Shown: positions 32,827 to 44,508 of the stretch, piece after piece | Numbering within the stretch: position 1 is the stretch's first letter | Layout of the letters: each line of letters begins with the position of its first letter | Assembly (NCBI GenBank): GCA_025506515.1 | Contig: CM046444.1 | Span: 74,981,624-75,045,623 of the forward strand | Direction of reading: 5' to 3' | DNA length: 64,000 bases | Origin: Flaveria trinervia | Lineage: Eukaryota; Streptophyta; Magnoliopsida; Asterales; Asteraceae | Position numbers and translations under genes: made by a program | Notes under the pieces: generated by a model | What the model was told of the DNA's origin: nothing | Database searches by the model: none | What the model saw: only the letters and a program-made list of their open reading frames with translations

Positions 32827-35164
32827 GACACATAAACATGAGGTTTGTCCATAAGAGAAGATTGTTGAAATTTAAATTTTTCTGAGCTCAGTCGTGCGAT
32901 TGAGCATGCAGCTGAGTTAAGTCGTGAGATTGAGCATGCAGCTGAGTTCAATCACTGTAGATTCGCACTCTAAGCTTGAATCTAGGTCAAAACTTGAAGT
33001 TAAATGTCGTGTTTAGACTCGCTAGATTCGCAAGGACCCTAACTATCACTGTATGTCCTTCATTTTAATGATTTTGCACATTTAAGTGGTCTATTTGAAG
33101 GGTTTTACAGATTTCTTGGTTTTAATCAATTTGGTCAGTTAGGGTTTGTTTACACCATACATTTTGTGCGAGTCTCTAATTACCTGTATATGAAGAGTGT
33201 ACACGTTAGTATCACAATCACAGTCCGAAATCAACAAAATCGAATTTTGGCAGAGTATCTTCACTTTCGTGTGATTTGGGACAGATTGAAGGGTAATGAG
33301 AATGTGTGAATACTGATTTTATCTTCAGTCGGGCGACTGGACCTACTCGCACGCTTCATTCGTGCAACTGGGGCTCAATCGGTCACATCCCTCCGTGCGA
33401 CTAGGGTTCAGTCGGTCTCCTCCATTCGTGCGATTGGTTTATTCTAGTGATCCAATCACATGAATTGATCCATGCTTATGGTTCAATCGTATGTTTGGTC
33501 CGTACGTATGGTTCAATGGTGCAATTGGCTCATACTCATGATCTAATTGTGCGACTGGTCCATAGGTCCAGTCGTGCAAATGGCTAAGACTTATGAGTTT
33601 GACCTCATGCATTTTCAAACACATACCTTGTTAATTATTGATAAAACATTATGACCGTTGATCATCTCAGATATGACCTTTTTAATTAACAAAACTGTAG
33701 ATCACCACAAACGTGATCCTTTTAACATAAAAACCTGATTGGTCACCTTAGAATTGACCCCTTTTCATGGGTGATTCACAGAATTAATTCATATGGATAG
33801 TTCAACTTTTACCTACCAAATGACTAACAATAGAAATTTAAAAATCAAACCAACACATATTTTTTTTGTAATTTTGAATGGAGATGAATTTAAACCTATT
33901 AGTGTACTTCTAACCGATTTTATTTTCTGGACAGCATAGCTTCAATTCTATTTTATCATTTCTCGTACGATTCATTATGGAATCATACAAATATATCAAA
34001 ATCATTTGGGACATTTTAATAAACTATTTTGATGCTAGATTTTTATTTTGACCAAGAGTCAGTAGCAATTTTAGGAAATCATACTAGAGCTACATGATGC
34101 ATACAATGATTTTGACTTTCAAGAACTACAGCTCATGATAATTGTTAGTATACTTGTCCCCTTAAATCCATACACAGATTTTTTGACACACATTGGTGAT
34201 GACTTAAGTTTTATTATTTCAACAAGAATTTGTGGATCCCATGCTTATATGGTAATCAACGTTCCTCAGGAAAATTTTGAGCGTTCTACGGGTATATTTC
34301 AAGAAGAAACTATTCTAAGAGCTTCAAAGTGATGCCAAGCCTCAGGTCAGAGCCATCGCATAGCAGAGAGGAGCAAAGAACAATGAATTCTAGAATATTT
34401 AGGTTATGCTTATCCTCAGGTCAGTGCCATCGCATAGCAGAGAGGCACACAACCTATCTTCTCGTTAGAGCATTTATTTTTTTTGCACATAACGCACCAA
34501 TAACATAAGTTATTAGCTTGATTGCATTTTGTATTTTTCCATGTGCTTTGCTCATTTTATATAGTCGTCTGCACACATTTGTGGTGTTTAGTTTGCTCTT
34601 CACCCCTTATTCGAACTGCGTTTATTGTGTTAACCAGGGATAAGATGGGAAACTACAATGAGTTGAACAACTTAGTTTGAATTTTAAACCACCAATGAGG
34701 TCTACTTATCTATTGTGTTGAATCTACTGACACATCATATAATGAACTAGCAGCCACTAGGTCTACTTTCTGTATGTTACCTCGGTAGCATACTAGTTTT
34801 ACTAACATTTTTCCTTTTATTTTGCTTAGACTTATACTTTGAATTTTGCATCTTAATCAGTTAAAATCCTTTGAAGTCCCAAACAATCTGTTCCCTGTGT
34901 ACTATTATTTTCCATATACGTTGAATCAGTATCACAGATTTGATTACTTTCCTTTTAGCTAAGTTGTCCTTCTCCCTCATTTTTTTGATATAATTAAATA
35001 AAGTTGCTAATTTAATACTAATCTAACCTATTCTCCCCCTAAAATTCTAAAACCGAAAATATTTTTATGTTTTAGGATTTTGATAAATAGGAAAATAAAA
35101 TAAAATAAAATAAAATAAAATAAAATAAAATAAAATAAAATAAAAATAAGAAATTTCGGACTAG
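32827..35164 (-). other. Noncoding spacer between pol and extra ORF of Z
   Basis: No gene. It contains CAGTCG/CAATCG-type palindromic words at 32885-32945 and 33325-33600. The caggtcag..ccatcgcatagcagagagg motif occurs twice (34341-34373, 34414-34448), a polypurine tract (minus strand tttagggggagaat) at 35031-35045, and a TAAAA microsatellite at 35092-35149. Confidence 0.7.
35092..35149. repeat. (TAAAA)n microsatellite
   Basis: About eleven units of taaaa, nearly uninterrupted, in the spacer of Z. Confidence 0.95.
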
Positions 35165-36760
35165 GCATTTTCTTGCTCTGAAATCACATCACTTTTTTCT
35201 TTTTCACGCCATTAACCTCTAATAGATATAAAAAGCTCGGTTTATCAAATGCTTTTATGTAGAGGTCGGCGCGTTGAAAATCCGTAATTATTTTAACCAC
35301 ATCGATTAGTTGCTTTTCAAACACAGTCATGTATAAAGTGATACTTAATACCGATGTGTTTAGTTTTAGGATGTTAGACTGGATCTTTTTTTCCGGCTAT
35401 AGCAGCAGAATTGTCAACATAGATAGGAGTGTTAGAAAATTGCTAACCATAGTCGCGCATTTGCTGTTGAATCCAGATGATTTATGAACAGCAACTTGCA
35501 GCAGCAACATATTCAGCTTCACATGTTGACAGAGCAACGAAGGTGTGCTTCTTACATTGTTAGGTGACTAAGCATCTACCAAAGAACTAACATCCTACTG
35601 ATGTTGACTTGTAATTCATTTTGCAACCGCCATAATCCGAGTCACTATACGCTGTAAGCTCAAAGTCATCGTCATGAGGATACCACAACCCGAGTGTTGG
35701 AGTACCCTTCACATAACGAAAATCTGTTTAACACCAAGGAGATGTTTGACTTTCGGTTTTGCCTGATATCTTGAACAAAGACATATCGCATACATGATTT
35801 CACGACAAGACGATATGAGATACATAAGGGATCCAATCATTCCTCTATACATTGTAGCATCAACCAGATCACCATTTTTGTTGGGTGCCACATAATGGTT
35901 TGTGCCAAGTGGAGTTCCAGCAGTTGAAGCATTCTCCATGTCAAACCGACTGAGGATGTCCCCTACATATTTAGTCTGATGCAGGAAGATTCCTGTTGGT
36001 GTCTGATCCACCTATAATCCTAGGAAGAAATTCATCTCCCCCATTGCACTCATCTCAAATTCTGCTTTCATGATAACTCTTTGTTTTTGGAACCGAAGAT
36101 TATGTCATCAACATAAATTTGTACTAGCAGTAAGTCACCATCCTTTTCTTTGATGAACATGTGCAGTCAATAACTCCCATACGAAAACTGTGTTTCACAA
36201 GATGAGTTGAGAGCTTCTATACCATGCTCTCGGGGCTTAATGGAGCCCGTAAAGAGCCTTATCAAGGTTGTAAACTCTGTTCTAATGATAAGGATCCGCA
36301 AATCCTTCGGGTTGACTGACATACAGTGTGTCACAGATTTCACCATGAAGGAACACACTCTTGACATCTAGTTGATAAACTTTGATCTTCATGTAAGATA
36401 CATAGGCTAGGAAGATACGGATTGCTTCCATTCTAGCGACAGGTGCAAACACTTCATTGTAATTAATTCCTTCGACTTATCTAAAACCATGAATGACAAG
36501 TCAAGCCTTGTTTCTAACTATGATCCCTTGGTCATCTTTCTTGCCCTTCAAGACCCATTTGGTGCCAATTACTTTAGCACCTTTTGGTCTATCCACCGGT
36601 GTCCATACTCCTAGCTTCTTGAATTGAAGGAGTTCTTCTTGCATGCCACTAACCTAAGCCACATCATTTATGGCTTCACTTACATATTTTGGTTCCAAGT
36701 GAGACACAAAACATCTATAAGTACCATCATGAAGATAGCCTTTTTCCATGACTGAGGCAT
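35165..36760 (-). pseudogene. Element Z reverse transcriptase and RNase H
   Basis: Copia RT read on the minus strand: MQEELLQFKKLGVW (about 36640), IGTKWVLKGKKDDQG, NEVFAPVARMEAIRIFLAY, VYQLDVKSVFLHGEI (first catalytic Asp in LDVKS), PRAWY. The second catalytic region is badly decayed near 36100 (stops where the VDD motif should be). Then EMSAMGEMNFFLGL, GIFLHQTKYVGDILSRF and MYRGMIGSLMYL (35709-36011 open). RNase H runs to about 35165, ending KQLIDVVKI and a KAFD-like block. Stops and frameshifts every 100-300 bp. Confidence 0.85.
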
Positions 36761-38216
36761 AATCAGCTAAGTACAACTGATTTCGTGTCTATACTCCCGA
36801 TTGTACATCCCCTATGATGTTGTCCAGAGGATGATAGACATTTAGTCGAGATCCGGGAGTGGGGGGAACAACTACTTCCTGATCCAGATTTTGATTTAAT
36901 GGTTCAGTATATGTAGCCGTTGGAGTGTGAGGTTTCGAAGTGTCAGAGGCATCAACATTTGATGCTTGTGTACTTTCAGTACCAGGAACCTGTTCCTCCT
37001 GATCCACCTGATCATTCTCTACTTCTTCATTGTCAGAGGAGGAGTCGCTTACCTTAAGTGCTCCCCATAAAGAACTAGAAGATTCACCTGTGAAGCAGAT
37101 GTTATCAAGTCTAGTGACGGTGTGTTTAAGACATCGTACATTATTTTGGTTGATAACTCATCATCAGGAAGGGAGAGAGGGATGTTGAAGGACTTAAAGA
37201 ATCCATCATTGTCGAAGAAGAATGTGGGTCCCTTTCTAGCAGGGGGATGGTGTATCTATGAACGTCAATGTTGCACCACACTTCTACTTCACCCGTTGAG
37301 TTGTTTTAAACTCTCTTGTTTGGTATATTGTATCCTAGAAATATCTCTTCATCATCCCTCTCACTAAACTTCCCTGACTGAGTATTCTTCAGCAACGTAC
37401 ATGGTGCGCTGAATGGTTTGAGATACTCCAGATCAGGTTTACATCGCTGGAGCAACTCATAACACGTTTTACCATGACGTTTGACCACCAAGATTCGATT
37501 GATGGTGTAACATGCATTGGTAACTATCTCGTTCCAAAATTGGACAGGCAGTTTTGAGTCGGCTAGCATCGTTCTTGATGTCTCAATCAAGCTCTTGTTC
37601 TTCCGTTCAGCAACTCCATTCATTTATGGAGTGTAGGCAGATGTGAACTGGTGTACAATTCCTTTCTCTTTGCCGAATGCCTCCATCCACTGGTTCTTGA
37701 ACTCTGTGCCGTTGTTTGAGCAAATCTGTCGCACTTACAACTTGTAGAGAGATTCTAATGTAGTCACAAGTTGTTTGAACGATTTAAATTTCTCTTTTTT
37801 GGATCTCAAAAACCTTACCCAAGAGAATCTAAAGTAGTTATCAGTGACTAAATAACAGTACAAATCACCAGCGATACTCTTAGTGCTCACAGGACCAAAC
37901 AGATCCATGTGTAGAGGTTCGAGAGGCAATTCAATGGAATTTACTTTCTTTGCCTTGTGAGACTTGTTCGTCTGTTTACCTTTCTTACAAGCTACACAAA
38001 AATCCAAAAGTTGAAAATTCATGACATTTACTCCATTCATTAAATGATTCTGGATCAGATGATTCATCATGCGTGGATTATTTGTCCCATTCTCCTATGC
38101 TAGGAGATCGAGTCCCTCTCTGTTGCCTTTGACAAGAAGCATTGAACTTGATGATTGGTTGTGGAGGCCTTTGATAGATCCAAGACATATAAGACATTAT
38201 ATCTTGAAGCTGACAT
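36760..38216 (-). pseudogene. Element Z GAG-pre-integrase/integrase and linker
   Basis: LDFCVACKKGKQTNKSHKAK (zinc-binding Cys pair), LPLEPLHMDLFGPVSTKS with first Asp (about 37900), VTDNYFRFSWVRF. The second catalytic site reads CSNNGTEF, with Asn where the catalytic Asp of SDNGTEF is expected. A TAA replaces the residue before MNGVAERKNKSLIETSRTML, whose Glu is intact (37570-37625). C-terminal SGKFSERDDEEIFLGY follows. An acidic Thr/Pro-rich linker with HPLDNIIGDVQSGV (36789-37007) leads to RT. Integration activity is excluded by the missing Asp and the stops. Confidence 0.85.
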
Positions 38217-38530
38217 TAAGATTTGGTCCTCCGGGATGTGTAATCCTTTATCAATACATAGCACTTCTCGTTGTCAAAAACAACTTTGAATCCTTTGTCA
38301 CATATCTGCGATACTGAAAGCAAGTTATTTTGAAGTTGTTGAACATAGTTGACCTTGTCAAACTTTACTTTCTGGTTTCCCACTTCGCCTTGAGCGATGA
38401 TGTATCCTCTTTTATTTCCAGCAAATGATACATGTCCCCCTTTAATTTTTTTGACATTCACACTGAGAGACAAGTTCCCGGTCATGTGCCTAGATGCCAC
38501 ACTATCAACAATCTAGGCATTTGTGATAGC
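38217..38530 (-). pseudogene. Element Z aspartic protease
   Basis: Minus strand reads VDSVASRHMTGNLSL around 38500, where DSG is expected: the Gly is Val, and the preceding Trp codon is TAG. The rest (GGHVSFAGNKRGYIIAQGEV, NLLSVSQICDKG) is the normal Copia protease/GAG-pre-integrase transition and is open for 94 codons. The catalytic triad is lost. Confidence 0.8.
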
Positions 38531-38539
38531 ACTGTAACA

Positions 38540-41393
38540 CACCCTGCACATTCAGAGGAAATGATCAGTTTACGTTGGGACCCCAGCCTTAACTGGCTTG
38601 GGTGACCTAGAGGAATCACACATCATAACCTTGACCCATTTCCATTTGAGGGTGAGGACATATCATTCTTCTTCTTGTTCGCATTATCAGACACTGGACT
38701 TGACTTTTCTTTCCATAAGCAAGTTTTATGTAAGGCATGTTTGTGATAAAGAGATGACTGGCTTACATTTTGAACTTTAGGTTCATTAATTATTTTTCGT
38801 GGAGTTATAGAACTCCTTTTCAAAGAACTTGGTTTCGTATCGTAAAGTTCAATTTTCTTTATGGGAGTCTGATAATAAGGACAATTAGTGAGATATGTCC
38901 TCTCTTTCCACACTATAGCATGATCTCCCTTCTACATGTTGGGAAAACTGTTTATGTGGGGTTGACTGTGATACAAGTGCAGCATGAGTCTAGTTGGGTT
39001 TAGTAATTTCTCGTTTAGATGTTTCTACTTTAACAAAATAATTGTTTGAACATTTTTAACATCTTTAACCTTTAGTTTATTTGGACTTTGACGTGTAACA
39101 CGGGTTTGGTTAACTGGTTTAGTCATTTTGGGTTCTGAAATAGACTTTGGTGAACTTGAATTTACATTAAACTTTTCAAAATTTTCATCCAAATTTACAA
39201 TAGGCATCTTGCCTTTTGATTTCAAAGTAGGCTCCTTCTCTTTAGTGACAGATTCCACAGGTTTACCCGTGGAATCAGGGTCACTAACCAAAGGAGTGGA
39301 TACCACATGATCCTTTACTGGGTTGTTATTTACAAGTTTACATTTCGTATTTAACAGTATCTCATGTGGTGGTGGAACTACTTTGTAACCCAACCCTTCC
39401 CTATTATTTCGTTCATTCACCAAGTGTTGAACTATGTGTGAAGAACTGGTCCAACTATGTAGTTTTTGTTTTAATGAATTGACTTTGTCTTCTAAAACTA
39501 CTTTTTCTTTCTTTGTGTCTTCTAAAGAATTTAAATAAAAATTTATATCATTAGCTTGATTAAAGGCAACAACCTCAGTTTCCCTTAGTTGTTTACCTGA
39601 AAGTTTTATTTTTTCCTTATAACTACAATTATTTTGTTTTAAAATCAGATTAGCTTCTGTGCACAGTTGTAAATCATTTACTAAGCAATCATTGTGATCT
39701 AATAAACTAGAAAATGTTAAATCAGTTCTTTCTCTAAATTTGTTACATTCATAGAAACATGTTTTTCAAAGATTTGGTCTTTTGTACTTACCTATGAAGA
39801 ATCAATTGAATCACCCATCAATGCAGAGTTTGAATCTTCGGATGTTGGAGATTCTGAGCATGTCGTTCTAAGTTCTTCTTCAATCGGGTGATTGACCACA
39901 TTCAAAGCTTCTTCATTATCTGACGTTACCTGTTCAACTATGATTTCACCTGCACTCGCAGAGCCATCATCCAATCCTAGACATAGGCAATGTTTGACTC
40001 TCGTGGAAACACAAAACTGAAGGTCCAATCATGTCCTTGGTCACCTTAAGCAGTCAAGGCCTTTGTCTATTTTCTTCACGAGGTAGACCTGCTCCTGTCT
40101 TTGTCCAGACGGTTGAAGGTTGAGAATGGATTTCTGTTACCTATTTTCTTGGGCTTTACACATTCACGTTTGAAATACCCCTTTTCACCACAGTTAAAAT
40201 AGGTAACTTTGGTTTTGTCAAAACAGAAGTTTCTGTCTTTTATAGCCTACAAGTTCTGTCATGTCTTTTTCACTAACTTTTTCGCACTTCTGACAGCACA
40301 AGCCAAAGCCCACATTATATCCATTCTCTCTAATTCATTTTCGTCCACTTGCTCGTAATCTTCATCTGCAAGATGGCAATTTCCGATCTTCCCTGCAACT
40401 AGACCATCATAGGAATGGACAACAGCTGCTAGGAGATCCATGTGCTCCTTTGCTATTTCCACATTTATGTTACCGAGATTCTCGGTCTTCAACTTTGTAG
40501 TGTTGGCTTCATGCACTACATATTGGGTAGTGGATGACCATGACGTTTCTTGTCCTGAAACAGTGGTTTGGGAAGGAGCTGCTGAACTAGACACAAAGGC
40601 AGTTTGAATTGGTGCTCCTCAACTGGTTGGAGTAGGATATGAATTATAAAGTGAACGATTCTAGTCATAGGATCCTTTCTATGACGTGTACTTCATCCTC
40701 AGTTCTTCCTCCCTTAATTTCAGGATGAAGTCATTTATGTCTAATTTTGCAAGTATATTGTTCTGTCTCACATTAGACACAAACGGGTCCCATTTCTCCA
40801 GCAAACCAATAGCAACACTTGACACTTTATCTTCCATGGAAGTCGTGACCCCATGAGTGTGCAGCTCACTCATCAGATGGTAGAATCTGTCGATAATATC
40901 GTCCAAGCTTTCTTTCCCTATTGAGGAAAAGTTATGAAACTCCTTTTTGAGAGCCTTTGCCTTTAATTCCTTTAATGTTGCATTCCCATCATATCTTTTC
41001 TCCAAAGCCTCCCATAACGTTTTTTTCCTCTTTCTACTCAGAGAACTGAAGAAATATATCTGTCGGTATTGACTGAGTCAACAGGGCATACACCTTCTTT
41101 TTAGCATTGTACTTAGCTTTTTGACTATCAGTCATACCTCCTAAAGTGATCTTAACACCATCAGCACCAACCGGCATACTATAACCTGTTTCAATGGATT
41201 CCAAAAGATTGGGATCAACTCCAATTAGATAGATCTCGAACCTTTGTTTCCATTGTAGGTAATCACCTAACGTTATAAGTTTAGGTGGTTTATTGTGATT
41301 CCCAATTTCATTTTCCAGAAGAAGAAGGCTCTGGATGCTAGAGTCCCTTCCAACAGTAAAAGCATAGAACTGATCTTCCATTTCTTTAAACAT
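38540..41393 (-). pseudogene. gag: Element Z gag
   Basis: ATG at 41393. The capsid is open over 41393-41034 (LITLGDYLQWKQRFEIYLIG, PVGADGVKITL, ALLTQSIPTDIFLQFSE) and 41005-40679 (ALKKEFHNFSSIGKESLDDIIDRFYHLM, IGLLEKWDPF). The zinc knuckle near 40150-40210 reads YFNCGEKGYFKREC: the first Cys and the His of CX2CX4HX4C are both Tyr, each explicable by one transition. A long hydrophilic C-terminal part (GLGYKVVPPP at 39385, then Lys/Ser-rich to 38620) follows, typical of large Asteraceae-type Copia gags. Confidence 0.8.
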
Positions 41394-41960
41394 TGAACTA
41401 TAAAACTAGACTGGCTCACTCGTGTGAATGGACTATACGGTTGGATCACTCGTGCGAATGAGGAGTGAAAATTAATTCAATCGTGCGATTAGATTCAGTC
41501 GTGCGATTGAAATGGAAGAATGGACTCAAACGACTGGAGTAGTTAAATCGTACGGATGAAGTATGCAACAGAAGGTGCGAATGAATTCAATCGTGCGATT
41601 AGGTTCAGTCATACGTATGGAGTGTGCGATTGGAGACAAGCTAATGGGGTTGTTCAGTCGTACGAATGAGTGAGCGACTGAGCTCAATCGTGTGAATGGG
41701 GTGTGTGATTGAGTTCAGTCGTGCGATTAAGCCAATGGTGCGACTAAAGCTGCTGTTTTTGCAAAATCAAAGGTTTTTGACACTTTGACACAAAAACATG
41801 ATTTTTCAAGAACCCTAATCTACCGTATGCCTAAAAACGTAAACTTTGAGACCTGGAGACATAGAAAACACTGTTTTACTCAAAAAGGTGACTCCTTTAA
41901 ATGAAAAACATGATTTTTACATCGAAACTAATCGAATGACACGCAAAATCAAGAGCCAAA
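41394..41960 (-). other. Element Z leader with palindromic words
   Basis: Untranslated leader between primer binding site and gag ATG. Between 41400 and 41750 it contains about ten copies of CAGTCGTGCGATTG/CAATCGTGCGATTA-type words, the same word family as in the LTR and the pol-extra ORF spacer. Confidence 0.75.
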
Positions 41961-41972
41961 GCTCTCATACCA
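41961..41972 (-). other. Primer binding site of element Z (one mismatch)
   Basis: Minus strand TGGTATGAGAGC, one base from TGGTATCAGAGC, 2 nt from the LTR end. Confidence 0.85.
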
Positions 41973-41974
41973 CT

Positions 41975-42687
41975 TGTTAGGATCATGTACGTATGGAGTA
42001 CTAACTGATAATGCGTGAAATCAGATCAAATAGTGCGGAATCCTATTTGATTGGCGATCAAATTAGTGAGAACGCAATCCCGATCAATCTAACGATTAAA
42101 GAAACGTTAAGAATGAGTAGAACAAGATCAGATGCAAACTATGAATTTGGAACATGCTTTCTGGACGTTGTGGACGGCTAGCTTATGAGTTTGTGACAAA
42201 AGTATTCAAGTCTTCTGAATTTTTATAATTTGGTGACTGAACCACTAGCATGGTTTAGTCATGTGACTGAATCATGGTATTGATCCATACACACGACTAA
42301 AGGTTCAGTCGTGTGACTGAGTCAATCTTATGTCTTAGTCGTGCGACTGATCTAGTCTCCTGGTTCAGTCGTGGAACTAGTCCATTAGCAAGATATATTC
42401 ATGTGTATGGTCCATTCGCATGGTCCATTCGCATGGTCCATTCGCATGAAGACTCATACGACTAAGTTTGAACACATTTCTTAATCATTATTGACTAAGA
42501 ACTATGCACAAGAACCTCAAACCTATAAACTTAGTTCATTATACTTTATCACACAATAAACAATGAAACATTAAACATTATACGCATTAACCACATATTA
42601 TATTTCATTCAACTCATTGATTACATATGTGTAACAGATGACAGACATTTGCATTAAGCTCATAAACTACGTACATATGTATCAACA
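41975..42687 (-). repeat. 5' LTR of element Z
   Basis: 713 bp, minus strand TGTTGATACATATG ... CATGATCCTAACA. Palindromic words at 42250-42440. A 15-bp word (attcgcatggtcc) is triplicated around 42410-42446. Confidence 0.9.
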
Positions 42688-42692
42688 GAAGT

Positions 42693-44046
42693 CATTGATG
42701 CTCTACATGAGCTTGTCAAAGAACAAGAAGAGTCAATTGCACGTGAGAAGGCTGAAAATGGAATACTTGTGTTGGAGTGCAACAAAGAAAACAAGACTCT
42801 GAAAGAACAACTTGATCAACTGAAAAGGAAGGATGTGGAGATTGAAAGATTGAAAAAGAAGATGAAGGATATTGAAACTATTGCTCCCGCTTCAAAACCA
42901 ACAAAAGCATCTCCCAAAGCTTGAATGCCTTTTACTCAATATTCAAAGAAAAGGAAGTACTTGGGTCTTGTAAAGAAGAAAGTGATTAAAGTACAAGATT
43001 CACATAAGAGATCAAAATCTGTTGAATCTTCAACCATAAAGCCTATGTCTCCTGCTGAACTAGAAAGTGATGCTGAATGGATTGAGATCACTAAAGATGA
43101 GTCTCCCAAAGAACAAAAAGAATCACAAGTTGAGGAGTTGCTAACCACCAAATACATATTAGAAGAAAGGCCTAATTCAACATGTTTATGACCCTTATTA
43201 ACCATGGGTTTCCTTTTTATATGGTTGAAAGAATGAATGTGACTGAGATGAAGGAACTGCTAAAAGAATTTGAACTTGCTGGAGTCATGATCCGAAATTG
43301 TGACTATAAAGAATTCACTACATTCCAAGCCATTCAGAAGATCAAGAAAGATCTAGGCCACTTTAACACAACAAAACTTAGCAAGTACAATATGATCTAT
43401 TGGATATAGTGTCATAAATACAAGGCACATGAGCTTAAGGTAAGATATGTTTGTGAACTTAGGAGAATGATGGAACATTTAATGGTGGTTGAGCTTGACA
43501 CAAGAGTGAGATTGGGAACAGACGCTCCAAATCCATCATATGAGCAACAAAGCAAACTCCCTGGTGATCCTATAACTTTTGAACCTCAAGATCAACACAA
43601 AGGGAAATAAAAACTAATCAGAGAGCCAAGAGCATATATACCTGGCAAAGTGTGGCCTTTGGGTACTATAGTCAGAGAATTTGTAGAGCAGAAGTCTACA
43701 TTGATAGAGTTGTTTGATCCACATCACAAGTCCCAACTCTATTGAAGACAACAGGATCATGGCATGGAAGTATGTTAAGAGTGGGATTGTGCAATCATCA
43801 AGAGATCATCTGGAAGAATTGAATACTTTCATGATGTAGAAGCTTTAATCAGTCTTCCTAAGAGAAACATTAAAGATTTGCAAAGCCTAATCATCTCAAA
43901 CTATCCATTCATCCAAGGAAAGAGATTTCTCTATGTTTTATGGGTAGACTGAAAACAAGATTTATAGATGATGTGTTGAAGGAGGCTAAGAGAGAAGATG
44001 TTGAAAATAAGAAAAGGATTCAAAAGGAAAGAAGTTGAACCACTAA
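42693..44046 (+). pseudogene. Element H extra ORF, part 2
   Basis: Continues in frame from 29130: a long coiled coil (IDALHELVKEQEESIAREKAENG..LKEQLDQLKRKDVEIERLKKKMKDIE, 42693-42880) and a stop at 42922. The frame then opens again (42925-43191, Lys/Ser/Glu-rich) and, after a frameshift, LINHGFPFYMVERMNVTEMK, KEFTTFQAIQKIKKDLGHF (43182-43409), VRLGTDAPNPSYEQQSKL, IPGKVWPLGTIVREFVEQ and, after another frameshift, DCAIIKRSSGRIEYFHDVEALISL. The last block corresponds to WWYYDWRTGEAVVVLNRNGS of the Z' copy. No intron is visible at the position where Z and Z' have one. Confidence 0.6.
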
Positions 44047-44151
44047 CTGTACACTAGGATGAACACACTTGAATCAAATCATGAAGATTATAGATCAAAA
44101 TACGATAATCACAATTAAAACCCCTTTGATCTTCAATTAGATTGCAAAATA
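43739..44151 (+). repeat. Flank duplicate, copy 1 (end of H extra ORF)
   Basis: From ctattgaagacaacagg to the LTR start; repeated at 48376-48800 at roughly 92 percent identity by eye. A 1-nt deletion here (tatgttaag versus tatgatcaag) breaks the frame that is open in copy 2. Confidence 0.85.
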
Positions 44152-44508
44152 TGTTTATAAGTAATCCCTTAATCTATTAGTCATTCAACCATTTACAACA
44201 CAAATGACAATTAACCTATTTATAGTCTAGACTAATATTCACTAATTGCACTTAACCCCCTAGACTTAGGCTAATTAATGGAAATTATATATGAAACATA
44301 AAATGACAAAAAACAAGATAAAACATATTTTGTTCACACAAAATATATTTATTACAATAAAACTCCTAGTCATCTTAATCTTCACATCTCGTCTCGGTTC
44401 TTCGTCTTGAATGTGTGGTGTTTGATTTTTGTTGAATTTGACCGTGACGTTGATTTTTGTTGACTTTGACTGTATTGATGATATAGATTATCTTGTACAG
44501 CTCCAACA
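44152..44508 (-). repeat. X2 3' LTR
   Basis: 357 bp, minus strand TGTTGGAGCTGTACAAGATAA ... TTACTTATAAACA; close to X array LTRs 1 and 2. Confidence 0.85.

Larger units (their letters stand above)
29131..42687 (-). mobile_element. Copia element Z with extra ORF (13.6 kb, both LTRs)
   Basis: Minus strand, 5' to 3': LTR 41975-42687, primer binding site 41961-41972, palindrome-rich leader, gag 41393-38540, protease about 38516-38216, integrase 38216-37120, RT-RNase H 36760-35165, spacer, extra ORF 32826-29870, polypurine tract 29833-29844, LTR 29131-29832. Flanks gaatt (29126-29130) and gaagt (42688-42692) match at 4 of 5. Removing the element restores the H coiled-coil frame (..NNEFIDALHELVKEQ). 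The LTRs differ at roughly one base in ten by eye, so it is old. Confidence 0.85.

Noticed and set aside
44035..44508. X LTR extended leftwards to about 770 bp to include the duplicated flank
   Set aside because: The extra part reads as the end of the H extra ORF and is absent from the X array LTRs, and its end lacks CA and a primer binding site.
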